Shown: positions 50,132 through 57,627 of the stretch, piece by piece
Layout of the letters: the number at the start of each line of letters is the position of its first letter
Numbering within the stretch: the first letter of the stretch is position 1
Origin: Bryobacterales bacterium
GTDB taxonomy: Bacteria; Acidobacteriota; Terriglobia; Bryobacterales; Bryobacteraceae
Assembly (NCBI GenBank): GCA_025463005.1
Contig: JAOAPR010000042.1
Coordinates: forward strand, 1-64,000
Reading direction: 5' to 3'
Length of the DNA: 64,000 nt
Translations under genes and position numbers: made by a program
The notes under the pieces: generated by a model
What the model was told of the DNA's origin: nothing
Databases searched by the model: none
What the model saw: the letters and a program-made list of their open reading frames with translations, nothing else

Positions 50132-51064
50132 GTGTACAGAATCCTAGTAGTGAGGCTCGGCTCCATGGGCGATGTGATCCATGCCCTGCCCGCTGTCGCC
50201 AGCCTGAAACACAGCTTTCCCCACAGCCGCTTGAGCTGGGTCATCAAGCCCCGCTGGGCGCCTCTGCTCGAAGGCAACCCGTTCGTCGACGAGATCATTC
50301 CGTTCAATCGCTCGGCCCGCGAGATTCTCGCTACCAGGCGGCTCCTGCGTCGCGAACGTTTCGAGCTGGCAGTGGACCTGCAAGGGCTCATCCAATCTGC
50401 GTTGGTCGCTGCTTCCGCGCGGGCCGACAAGATCGTCGGCCTGGCTCGCACCCAGGCGCGGGAAAGTTTCGCGGCTATGTTCTATTCGACTGCGGTCCGA
50501 ACCACTGCCGTGCATCGCGTCGACCGGTATCTGGAGTTGGTGGCAGCCGCGGGTGCGTCGAGTCTCTTGCATACGTTTCCGCTCCCGCCGGGGAAGCTGG
50601 AGGGGACGCTGCCCGACGGACCATTCGTGCTGGCCTGCCCGCTCGCCGGCTGGGGCTCGAAGCAGTGGCCGCTGGAACACTACGCGGAGCTCGTCGGCCG
50701 TCTGAACGTTCCGCTGGTGGTCAACGGTCCCCCCGATGCCTTTGACGTTCTTAGACAAATCGAGGGCGCGCACGTTCATCTTTCCGGTATCCAGGGTTTG
50801 ATCGATGCCACACGACGCGCGCAGGCGATTGTGGGCGTGGATAGCGGACCGGTGCATCTGGCGGCCGCGCTCGGCAAGCCCGGAGTCGCGATCTATGGAC
50901 CCACCGATCCCGCCTCGCACGGACCCTACGGAGGCACCCTCCGAGTATTGCGGAGCGCCGGCGCTGTCACCAGCTACAAGCGCCGTGCAGCCGATCCGGG
51001 CAGCATGCGCGCCGTGAGCCCCGCCGAGGTAATCGAAGCTCTAACCGCCGGATGTCTCGCGTGA
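50132..51064 (+). CDS. waaC: LPS heptosyltransferase I
   Basis: 310 residues from a GTG. GT9 family: RILVVRLGSMGDVIHALPAVASLKHSFP at the N-terminus, and a C-terminal acceptor/ADP-heptose region VDSGPVHLAAALGKPGVAIYGPTDPASHGPYG. It transfers the first heptose to Kdo in the LPS inner core, ahead of waaF. The pair confirms that the organism makes heptose-containing LPS. The following methyltransferase gene overlaps its end by 13 bases (or by four bases if that gene uses its GTG). Confidence 0.88.
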   Translation: MYRILVVRLGSMGDVIHALPAVASLKHSFPHSRLSWVIKPRWAPLLEGNPFVDEIIPFNRSAREILATRRLLRRERFELAVDLQGLIQSALVAASARADKIVGLARTQARESFAAMFYSTAVRTTAVHRVDRYLELVAAAGASSLLHTFPLPPGKLEGTLPDGPFVLACPLAGWGSKQWPLEHYAELVGRLNVPLVVNGPPDAFDVLRQIEGAHVHLSGIQGLIDATRRAQAIVGVDSGPVHLAAALGKPGVAIYGPTDPASHGPYGGTLRVLRSAGAVTSYKRRAADPGSMRAVSPAEVIEALTAGCLA

Positions 51065-51597
51065 GTTTTCCCAAGTCCTACGCCGATACCGTCGCTAGAC
51101 TGCGAGTACCGGGCGGATTCCTGATGGTGGCCGCGTTTCTGTGGCTGTCGGCGCCCACTTGGACCTCGCTGGCCGTCGGCCTGCCCGTATCGGTTCTAGG
51201 CCTAGCGTTGCGCGCCTGGGCCGCGGGGCATCTGGAAAAGAACCGTGCGCTGGCTGAGAGCGGTCCATATGCTCATGTGCGTAATCCGCTCTACATCGGA
51301 ACGCTGGCGGTGGCCGCAGGATTTGTCCTCGCATCGCGTCAATGGGCGCTGGGCGTGCTATTCGCCGCAGTATTCCTGCTGATTTACCTGCCCGTCGTCG
51401 AGCTCGAGGAACAGCATCTGCGGTTGCTGTTCCCTCAGTACGCGGACTATGCGAAGCGAGTGCCGCGCCTCTGGCCTCGCTTCATTGGTGACAGCTCCAA
51501 GCCGTTTAGGTGGTCGTTGTATCGACGCAACCAGGAGTATCAGGCGCTGGCAGGTTTCCTGGCCGGAGTTGCCGTGCTCATCTGGAAGACGCAGTGA
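51052..51597 (+). CDS. Isoprenylcysteine-methyltransferase-like membrane protein
   Basis: 181 residues from the ATG at 51052; a GTG at 51061 that overlaps the waaC stop as GTGA is an alternative start. Three or four membrane helices lie about residues 20-55 and 80-115. The ICMT/PEMT signature is present as GPYAHVRNPLYIGTLAV, followed by VELEEQHLRLLFPQYADYAKRVPRLWPR. Bacterial members methylate small hydrophobic substrates, and the acceptor is unknown. It forms the end of the waaF-waaC transcript, and its last 20 bases overlap the convergent amidohydrolase gene. Confidence 0.85.
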   Translation: MSRVSFPKSYADTVARLRVPGGFLMVAAFLWLSAPTWTSLAVGLPVSVLGLALRAWAAGHLEKNRALAESGPYAHVRNPLYIGTLAVAAGFVLASRQWALGVLFAAVFLLIYLPVVELEEQHLRLLFPQYADYAKRVPRLWPRFIGDSSKPFRWSLYRRNQEYQALAGFLAGVAVLIWKTQ

Positions 51598-52603
51598 AAT
51601 GCTTTGCGATCCGCGGATACACGCGCCGCGCATTGCCCTCAAACAGCTTGTACCGATCGCCCTCACTCAAGGGCAGCGCATCCAGATACCTCTTCGTGTC
51701 GTCGTAGTACTGCCCAGTCCGCGGATCGATGCCGCGCACCGCGCCCACCATCTCCGATCCAAACAGGATATTGTCGACCGGAATAACTTTCAGCAGCAGC
51801 TCGATCCCCGGCAGGTGGTACACGCACGTATCGAAGAACACATTCTTCAACAAGTGCTCTTCGAGTGTCGGACGCTTCATGTCCTGCGCCAGCCCGCGAT
51901 AGCGCCCCCAATGGAACGGAACCGCGCCGCCGCCATGCGGAATGATGAACCGCAGGGTCGGAAAATCCTTGAACAGGTCGCCTTGGATGAACTGCATGAA
52001 TGCGGTGGTGTCCGCGTTAATGTAGTGCGCGCCAGTGGCGTGGAACACCGGATTGCATGACGAGCTGACGTGCACCATGGCAGGCACATCCAGCTCCACC
52101 ATCTTTTCGTAGACCGGATACCAGTACTTGTCGATAAGCGGCGGCGCGTTCCAGTGGCCGCCGGAAGGGTCCGGATTCAGGTTGCAGCCGATAAAGCCGA
52201 GCTCATTGACGCAGCGTTCCAGCTCTTCGATGCAATTTTGCGGAGGCACGCCCGGCGATTGCGGCAATTGGCACACGCCGACGAAATTGTTCGGATACAG
52301 CGAACAGACCCGATGAATCAGATCGTTACACTGCTGCGACCAGTGCAAACTGGTGGTCGCATCCCCAATGTGATGCGCCATGGCGGATGCCCGCGGCGAA
52401 AAGATGGTCACATCGGTGCCCCGCTCGCGCTGCAATTTGAGCTGCGCACCCTCCAGGCTTTCGCGAATCTGATCGTCGCTGATGTTGATTTTGCCGTTAT
52501 ACGGAGGCTGCGCCGAATCCTTCAATGCCGCGATCTGCGCATCGCGATAATCCTGGAGCGCCTTCGGCGCAGTGGTGTAATGCCCGTGACAATCGATAAT
52601 CAT
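51578..52603 (-). CDS. Amidohydrolase-2 family, LigJ-like (4-oxalomesaconate hydratase type)
   Basis: 341 residues. N-terminal metal motif DCHGHY, then RGTDVTIFSPRASAMAHHIGD, ELGFIGCNLNPDPSGGHW, VPAMVHVSSSCNP, IIPHGGGAVPFHWGRYRGLA and FGSEMVGAVRGIDPRTGQYYDDTKRYLDAL. By eye this is very close to LigJ of the protocatechuate 4,5-cleavage pathway, which hydrates 4-oxalomesaconate; related enzymes are decarboxylases. No other protocatechuate genes are present. It is the third gene of a leftward operon, 15 bases after the NodB-like gene. Confidence 0.82.
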   Translation of the reverse strand: MIIDCHGHYTTAPKALQDYRDAQIAALKDSAQPPYNGKINISDDQIRESLEGAQLKLQRERGTDVTIFSPRASAMAHHIGDATTSLHWSQQCNDLIHRVCSLYPNNFVGVCQLPQSPGVPPQNCIEELERCVNELGFIGCNLNPDPSGGHWNAPPLIDKYWYPVYEKMVELDVPAMVHVSSSCNPVFHATGAHYINADTTAFMQFIQGDLFKDFPTLRFIIPHGGGAVPFHWGRYRGLAQDMKRPTLEEHLLKNVFFDTCVYHLPGIELLLKVIPVDNILFGSEMVGAVRGIDPRTGQYYDDTKRYLDALPLSEGDRYKLFEGNARRVYPRIAKHFTASSR

Positions 52604-52618
52604 GTTCTAAGTCGGATG

Positions 52619-53263
52619 CTAACAAAACTCATCGAGCGCCTGCACAACTTTGCCGCTGACAATGGGCGTGCAGTCCAGCGGAAAATACTGCGTGAAAGAA
52701 TGCCCCTCTTCCCGAAGCTTCGAGAGGAAGCTATCAAGGTGCAGCATCGCGCCATTTGAAATATCGTGCAGAACGACGAGACTCCATTCGCGCGTGCGGC
52801 AGTCGGCGAGCGCGCGATCCATCCACCCATCCGGGTCGCGAAAATCGCCCGGCACAGAGTTCCAGAGCACGCAAGTATACCCGCCGAGCGTTAGCCGATC
52901 TACTACGGCAGGATGCAGCAGACCGCGGCCCATTCTTCCCGCGCCCCCGCGAGGACGGAACAATCGTATCGGCTGAACACATTGATCGATCCACGAAAGC
53001 ACCTCTTCGGTGCGGTCGAATTCCTCAAGCGCGGCCTCGGCGGTCATCTCTCCCAGTCGCCCTGCATGAGACCACGTGTGATTGCCGATCCAGTGCCCCT
53101 CGCCGCTCGCGCGTCGTGCCAGATCCAGGCCAGAGGGTGTGCTGACGTTCTGACCCAGTACGAAGAATGTGGATTTCACGCCGTGACGCGCGAGGCAATC
53201 GAGCACCAGCGAGGTCGCTTGCGGATCAGGGCCGTTGTCGAACGTCAGAGTGACTTTCGCCAC
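52619..53263 (-). CDS. NodB-family polysaccharide deacetylase, cytoplasmic, with Asp-to-Asn change
   Basis: 214 residues without a signal peptide. Motif 1 reads TFDNGPDP instead of TFDDGP: the first Asp (catalytic base) is kept and the second (metal ligand) is Asn. Motif 2 GNHTWSH keeps both His ligands. Motif 3 FRPRGGAGRMG and motif 4 LWNSVPGDFRDPDGW are present, as is VVLHDI near the end. Lack of export and its place between a carboxyltransferase and an amidohydrolase suggest a small-molecule N- or O-deacylase rather than a cell-wall enzyme. It starts next to the stop of the carboxyltransferase gene. Confidence 0.8.
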   Translation of the reverse strand: MAKVTLTFDNGPDPQATSLVLDCLARHGVKSTFFVLGQNVSTPSGLDLARRASGEGHWIGNHTWSHAGRLGEMTAEAALEEFDRTEEVLSWIDQCVQPIRLFRPRGGAGRMGRGLLHPAVVDRLTLGGYTCVLWNSVPGDFRDPDGWMDRALADCRTREWSLVVLHDISNGAMLHLDSFLSKLREEGHSFTQYFPLDCTPIVSGKVVQALDEFC

Positions 53264-54496
53264 CTAACGCTTGGCCACCTCACGTTTCGCAGGCAGCACG
53301 CTCTCGACGATCTCGCGAAACTCTTCCGGCGTCAGCAGGCCGCGTTTCTCAATGCCTTTGTCTTTGACACGCTTCAGCATCTCGGCCACCGCCTCGTCGT
53401 CGGCGTCGGTGATGCCCATCAACTCCAGGTTGTAGCTGATGGACAGCTTGCCGCTTTTCTTGCCGAGAACCACCTCGCCTTTGCGGCCGGTGAGCGACGG
53501 ATGGGTTCCGAACATCGCCAGCGGCTCTTTAACCACCAGGTCGACGCCGATTCCGGATTCGCGCGTGAAGTTCCGGTCTCCCAGGATCGGCTTGTTCGCC
53601 GCAATGGGGAACCGGCTGATCCGGCTGACCAGTTCGCCCAGCTCGGGGAGCTTCGCCAGGTTGTACTTCGTGTCGTAGCCGTAGAGCACGTGCAGCGCGA
53701 CGATCAGTTCCTCGAGCGCGGCGTTTCCCGTCCGTTCGCCCAATCCGTTGGCGCAACTGTGAACGCACTCAGCGCCTGCTTCAACGCCGGCGAGCTCAGT
53801 GGCAACGGCCATGCCGAAATCGTTGTGCGTGTGCACTTCCACCGGAAGGTTGGTGAGCTTCTTCACCATGCGGACCATGAACTTCATGGCTTCCGGAAGA
53901 ATACAGCCCATCGTATCCACCACGCCCACCGAGTCAGGCGGCGCTTCCTGCATGATGCGGGTGAGCACGTTGGAAAGATCTTCCTCGCGCGCCCGCGTAG
54001 TGTCGTATGGAAAATACACCACGTGCATCCCGCGCGACTTGGCGTAATTGATCACGGGAACGCTCTTCCGAAGGACGTCTTCCCAGGTCCACTTGAATTG
54101 GTACTTGAGCTTCGGATATCCGATCGGGACCTCAATGATCACGCCGTGGCAGCCGCATTCGAGCGCCTTATCGATATCGGCATTGATGGCGCGCGCGAAG
54201 GTGTAGATCTTCGACTTGAGCCCCAGCTTCGAGATTTCCTTGATGGCCTGAAAATCCTGTTCGGAGACCGCCGGCATCCCGGCTTCGATCCGGTCCACGC
54301 CGATTTCGTCCAGCTTTTCGGCGATGGCGACTTTCTCCGCGATGCTCATCACCACGCCGGGAGTCTGTTCGCCGTCGCGCAGCGTCGCGTCGTGGATGCT
54401 TACGCTCTTGGGAAGATCGTAGGTGTTCCGGACTTCCGGGACAAAGTTATAGGGGCTGACCCACCACTCGTTTTCGCGAAAGTACTTGTCATTCAT
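53264..54496 (-). CDS. DRE-TIM metallolyase family carboxyltransferase (isopropylmalate/homocitrate synthase-like)
   Basis: 410 residues. The DRE-TIM signature is HDATLRDGEQTPGVVMSIAEKVAIAEKL, with further active-site motifs EVHTHNDFGMAVATELAGVEAGA and NGLGERTGNAALEELIVAL. The protein lacks the LeuA allosteric domain, so it resembles homocitrate/re-citrate-like or lyase members. Acyl-CoA and keto-acid substrates cannot be fixed by eye. It leads the operon with the NodB-like and LigJ-like genes, which suggests a catabolic or biosynthetic pathway built on a keto-acid. TATAAT ends nine bases before the ATG, without a ribosome site. Confidence 0.82.
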   Translation of the reverse strand: MNDKYFRENEWWVSPYNFVPEVRNTYDLPKSVSIHDATLRDGEQTPGVVMSIAEKVAIAEKLDEIGVDRIEAGMPAVSEQDFQAIKEISKLGLKSKIYTFARAINADIDKALECGCHGVIIEVPIGYPKLKYQFKWTWEDVLRKSVPVINYAKSRGMHVVYFPYDTTRAREEDLSNVLTRIMQEAPPDSVGVVDTMGCILPEAMKFMVRMVKKLTNLPVEVHTHNDFGMAVATELAGVEAGAECVHSCANGLGERTGNAALEELIVALHVLYGYDTKYNLAKLPELGELVSRISRFPIAANKPILGDRNFTRESGIGVDLVVKEPLAMFGTHPSLTGRKGEVVLGKKSGKLSISYNLELMGITDADDEAVAEMLKRVKDKGIEKRGLLTPEEFREIVESVLPAKREVAKR

Positions 54497-54505
54497 CAGC
54501 TAACA

Positions 54506-54511
54506 ATTATA
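54506..54511 (-). promoter_or_regulatory. TATAAT -10 element before the DRE-TIM carboxyltransferase operon
   Basis: On the minus strand a perfect TATAAT ends nine bases before the ATG at 54496, and no Shine-Dalgarno lies between. It is one of the clearest leaderless-type arrangements in the window. Confidence 0.5.
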
Positions 54512-54528
54512 GTCCTAGGCTGTAAACG

Positions 54529-54774
54529 TCAGGCAGAGGTTGGGAGTGGCATTGCTCGAAGGAATGAACGGTAAGTAGGAAGAGCAGCGCAGCTATGGGC
54601 GCAAGAGTTGATCAAGTCCCCTGGCCTCAGCACGCCGTAACTTTGCTGCAGTTTCTGAGCAGCTTCGCCTGGCCCCAAGGCGGCAACGCTGATGTATTCG
54701 CTCTGCCTCAAACCCTGCTTCGGCGGCGGCCACTTTGATAACAATCTCACAGTGAGAATATCACCCGGCTGCAC
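54529..54774 (-). CDS. Possible small ORF or gene remnant
   Basis: 81 residues from a GTG eight bases after the zinc-ribbon gene stop. It begins VQPGDILTVRLLSKW and continues EYISVAALGPGEAAQKLQQSYGVL, faintly like the start of polysaccharide-export (Wza-type) domains, but the C-terminus (CAHSCAALPTYRSFLRAMP) has no protein-like pattern and codon use is mixed. It may be a short protein coupled to the upstream gene, the residue of a lost gene, or chance. No function is assigned. Confidence 0.25.
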   Translation of the reverse strand: MQPGDILTVRLLSKWPPPKQGLRQSEYISVAALGPGEAAQKLQQSYGVLRPGDLINSCAHSCAALPTYRSFLRAMPLPTSA

Positions 54775-54782
54775 GCCTTTGT

Positions 54783-56045
54783 TTACTGAACTTCGACGTC
54801 CGCGCGCAGATCCTGCCAGTCGGGCAGATCGAGCGGACCGGAGACGCTTTGGATCGGACTGGCCATTTCCTTAGCCTCAAAAGCTGCCAAGGGGGGCGAG
54901 CGGAAGCTAAACCGCGAGAGCGGCGGCTGGCCGGGTTTCGAAGTGGAGGCGCGCAGCGTCACGTACACCGTGACGCCGTTAAGCGGCGCGCTCGAATGAT
55001 TCACCACCAGGTAGTGAATTTGCGGCTTCTTGTTCAACTCCAGGAAGCGGATGCCGGTCACTTCCACGAAGCGAGCCAGCGAATTAGACGGCCTGGCGAC
55101 CGCAGTTTGCTCCGGTGCCGGTTCGGAAGCCGGCTTCGCCGGGGTGCTGGCCGAGATTCCAGGAATCACGCGATAAGTCGCGGCCAGGCCTGCCGTGAGG
55201 ACGATCGCCAGCACGGCCAACCTCGTCGGCCAAGCGTAGCGATTCTGCGAGGCAGCGTGCTTTCGGGCCGGCCCGATCGGAACCAGGCCCGCCGCTTGCA
55301 GTGACATCAGCTCGCGCGGAAGCGCCGGGCCAGCCAGGGTCACTTTTGGATCGGCTGCGCCTGCCGCTGCGGCCGCAACCGCTCTTGTGGCGCATACTAC
55401 GGGACGCATCAGGCGATCCGCGGCTTTGTGATAGGCGAGAAGGGGCGCCAAGGCCGGCGCCGCCGATCGACCCGGACGATTTGGGAGTTGAATCGCCGAA
55501 GGAACGCACGGCTCCGCTCCCAAGTGCGGATGCATTGGTACTGAATTTCCAGCCGGACGCGGACGAAATAGCTCCTGCGCTCGAATCGCGGCGGCCATCG
55601 CAGGGGGTTGCGGCTCCGCGAGCAAGAGCACGACCGGCGGCGCGGCCAACATTGGCCGAGCGGGAGTCACGTCGAGAATGATCGATAACCGCTCCGCTGC
55701 CAGGTCCACGTGAGGGCCGGGCGCAGCCGTACCGGCGATAATCCGCGGCGCGGCATATGGAACGCGTTCCCCGTGGAGACGCTCTGCTAGATCCGCCAAG
55801 CGGTCGGCGAAGGTTTCCGGCTCGGGCGGCGCCTGCGGAGTGATTCGTGGTGGAACCTTCCCGACAACCTCGGGTTGTAAGACGATTTCGGGATCGAGTG
55901 CGCGTTGCTCGACCTTAGGCGCGGCGGCAGCGGAAGGTTTATCGAATGTGGGGGATGGGGCGCCCGCCTGCGGCTCGCAAATCGGGCATTCCTTGACTCC
56001 CGGGGCGATTTCCTGTCCGCACTCCGGGCAGATCCAATGGAACAT
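54783..56045 (-). CDS. Zinc-ribbon membrane protein, unknown function
   Basis: 420 residues. An N-terminal zinc ribbon (CPECGQEIAPGVKECPIC, residues 5-22) is followed by a long low-complexity region rich in Ala and Pro (about 25-280), one membrane helix (about 288-306, LAVLAIVLTAGLAATYRVI) and a C-terminal beta domain (about 340-420, IRFLELNKKPQIHYLVVNHSS). The zinc end is cytoplasmic and the beta domain periplasmic. Similar zinc-ribbon/single-helix proteins occur in Acidobacteriota without a known role. It follows the CpaE gene after 128 bases that contain a dyad. Confidence 0.65.
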   Translation of the reverse strand: MFHWICPECGQEIAPGVKECPICEPQAGAPSPTFDKPSAAAAPKVEQRALDPEIVLQPEVVGKVPPRITPQAPPEPETFADRLADLAERLHGERVPYAAPRIIAGTAAPGPHVDLAAERLSIILDVTPARPMLAAPPVVLLLAEPQPPAMAAAIRAQELFRPRPAGNSVPMHPHLGAEPCVPSAIQLPNRPGRSAAPALAPLLAYHKAADRLMRPVVCATRAVAAAAAGAADPKVTLAGPALPRELMSLQAAGLVPIGPARKHAASQNRYAWPTRLAVLAIVLTAGLAATYRVIPGISASTPAKPASEPAPEQTAVARPSNSLARFVEVTGIRFLELNKKPQIHYLVVNHSSAPLNGVTVYVTLRASTSKPGQPPLSRFSFRSPPLAAFEAKEMASPIQSVSGPLDLPDWQDLRADVEVQ

Positions 56046-56125
56046 GCATCCAATTTACACGGAACTGGTTTAAATGCCCTTCAGCGACTCACCCTACCTA
56101 CTCATAAGGGGCACCTTAGGCGGGT

Positions 56126-56140
56126 TGAGATTCAATCTCA
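56126..56140. promoter_or_regulatory. Perfect dyad TGAGATT-C-AATCTCA between cpaE and the zinc-ribbon gene
   Basis: Seven-base perfect arms around one central base; outer GGGT (56122-56125) and ACCC partly extend the symmetry. The one-base centre makes it more like a dimeric protein-binding site than a hairpin terminator, although the longer imperfect fold could stop cpaE transcripts. It lies 81-95 bases before the zinc-ribbon start. Confidence 0.4.
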
Positions 56141-56173
56141 GGACCCTAGACGCCAGTTTGGCGAGAGATCAGC

Positions 56174-57382
56174 TTAGCGAGAAGAAGGAACGCCGCGGGT
56201 GCCGGCGAGCGCCTGAGTAGGAGCCGAGAGAAACTCCAGGAACTTGCGCTTCGAGCCAACTTCCGCAATCGGCCGGTTGAGCAGACTGGATGCCAGCTCC
56301 TCGAATTGACGACCCAGTTTGGATTTGGGATCCACAAATTCGCCGGTGGTGGTCGCGCGATTGACCACCATGTAGTCATTGACAAAGCTGTGCATGACTG
56401 GCACGCCTAGAACGTCTTGCACCTGCTGCGGTGTCAGCGCTGATTGCTTGGAGACGCGGTTCAATACGACAGAGACGCGGCTATCCAGGTCCAAAGTTTT
56501 GAGGAAGGCCAGCTTTTCGCGGGTTAGATGCAGCGAAGGCACCTCAGGAGTGCACACCAGGAACACCTGCTGGGAATCGCGAATGATCTCCAGCGAATAA
56601 CGTTCCAGGTTTCCGGACAGATCGACGCAGACGACGTCGTAGTTGCGCAGCCAGAACTGGTCCAGATCATGAACCTGCGCCGGATCCACTCGCACGTTCG
56701 GGTTCATGGGACCGGAGTGCAGCACATCCAGTTTGGCGACGGTTGTGACCAGTTGCGTCCAGAGGTTCTCGTCAAGCTCGTGCAAGTGCTCGATCGCCTC
56801 CATGATGGCGTGCTCATTTCGGATCTTTAGCAGGAATCGCAAGATGCCCGAGCTGAGATCGAGATCGGAAAGCAGAACCTTGGTGTTTCCCACGCGTGAC
56901 AGCGCCGCGCTCAGATTGAGGGCCATCGTGGTCGCGCCGGAACCGGCCTTGGCCGGCAGGAAGGAATAAATCCGGCCTTTTGCCGTATAGACCGGCGGTT
57001 TCTGTTCTACCAGCGTCTTTACGTTCCTGAGCGATTCGACCAGGGCGCTGAGCTCAAACGGCTCGGCCACCAGTTCACGCACTCCGGAGCGCATGATTTC
57101 CCGCAGCGTCGCCGCGTCGCAGACCCGGTGATAGGCGACAAACTGGACGCCTTCCACCTCCTGCATCACGCGTTCGACCACTTTCCCGGCGGCGTCACCT
57201 CTTTCGAAGCTGATGAATATCGCATCCGGAGCGTGGGCGCGGAGTACGCGAATCAGTTCGCCTTCGTCTGGGTAGTTAGGCACAACCCGGCTGACCGAAA
57301 CCTCATTTGCCAGTGCGCCGACTGCTTTCTCAAGTAATTGCGCCTGCCTGGCGTCTGGACCGATGATGATCGTCCTCAGCAT
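56174..57382 (-). CDS. cpaE: CpaE/TadZ-like pilus-assembly ATPase
   Basis: 402 residues. An N-terminal receiver-like domain (about 1-125, TIIIGPDARQAQLLEKAVGAL) is followed by a MinD/ParA-type ATPase (about 135-370) with a deviant Walker A, FLPAKAGSGATTMALNLSAAL: the signature Lys is kept but the usual second Lys before Thr is Ala. The later segments VLLSDLDLSSGILRF and DVVCVDLSGNLERYSLEII follow the MinD pattern. TadZ/CpaE proteins place Flp/Tad pilus machines at the cell pole. No other tad/cpa gene is in the window, so the locus is an orphan. The 245-base region upstream, to cstA, holds a small ACCCG/CGGGT hairpin (57493-57506) and no gene. Confidence 0.85.
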   Translation of the reverse strand: MLRTIIIGPDARQAQLLEKAVGALANEVSVSRVVPNYPDEGELIRVLRAHAPDAIFISFERGDAAGKVVERVMQEVEGVQFVAYHRVCDAATLREIMRSGVRELVAEPFELSALVESLRNVKTLVEQKPPVYTAKGRIYSFLPAKAGSGATTMALNLSAALSRVGNTKVLLSDLDLSSGILRFLLKIRNEHAIMEAIEHLHELDENLWTQLVTTVAKLDVLHSGPMNPNVRVDPAQVHDLDQFWLRNYDVVCVDLSGNLERYSLEIIRDSQQVFLVCTPEVPSLHLTREKLAFLKTLDLDSRVSVVLNRVSKQSALTPQQVQDVLGVPVMHSFVNDYMVVNRATTTGEFVDPKSKLGRQFEELASSLLNRPIAEVGSKRKFLEFLSAPTQALAGTRGVPSSR

Positions 57383-57627
57383 CTAGAACTTGCCCTCAAC
57401 CATGAGCGTACGAGAGTTCTCAGGAGTGGACAAATCGTTCTTCCCCCCAGTTTCTGCTAGAGATCTCCCTATATACCAAGAGATTTCGCTTAACCCGCCC
57501 TCGGGTGTTCCCCCTAGACGTCCACCTGTCTGCATGTGTTCATAATCGGTTGCCGGCTGGCTTTTAAGTAGGGCCCGACGCGAGCCGTGCACGTGGCGCA
57601 CTGGGTCGGTTATTCTTGACATGAGCT

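Noticed and set aside
52913-54574. A 553-codon plus-strand frame opposite the deacetylase and DRE-TIM genes.
   Set aside because: Both minus-strand genes carry complete catalytic motifs. The plus-strand translation has none and crosses the gene boundary.
57600-57627. A sigma-54 type promoter before cstA (TGGC-like and TCGG-like boxes).
   Set aside because: The second box does not match TTGCA and the spacing is off. A TATTCT hexamer is the better, though weak, candidate.
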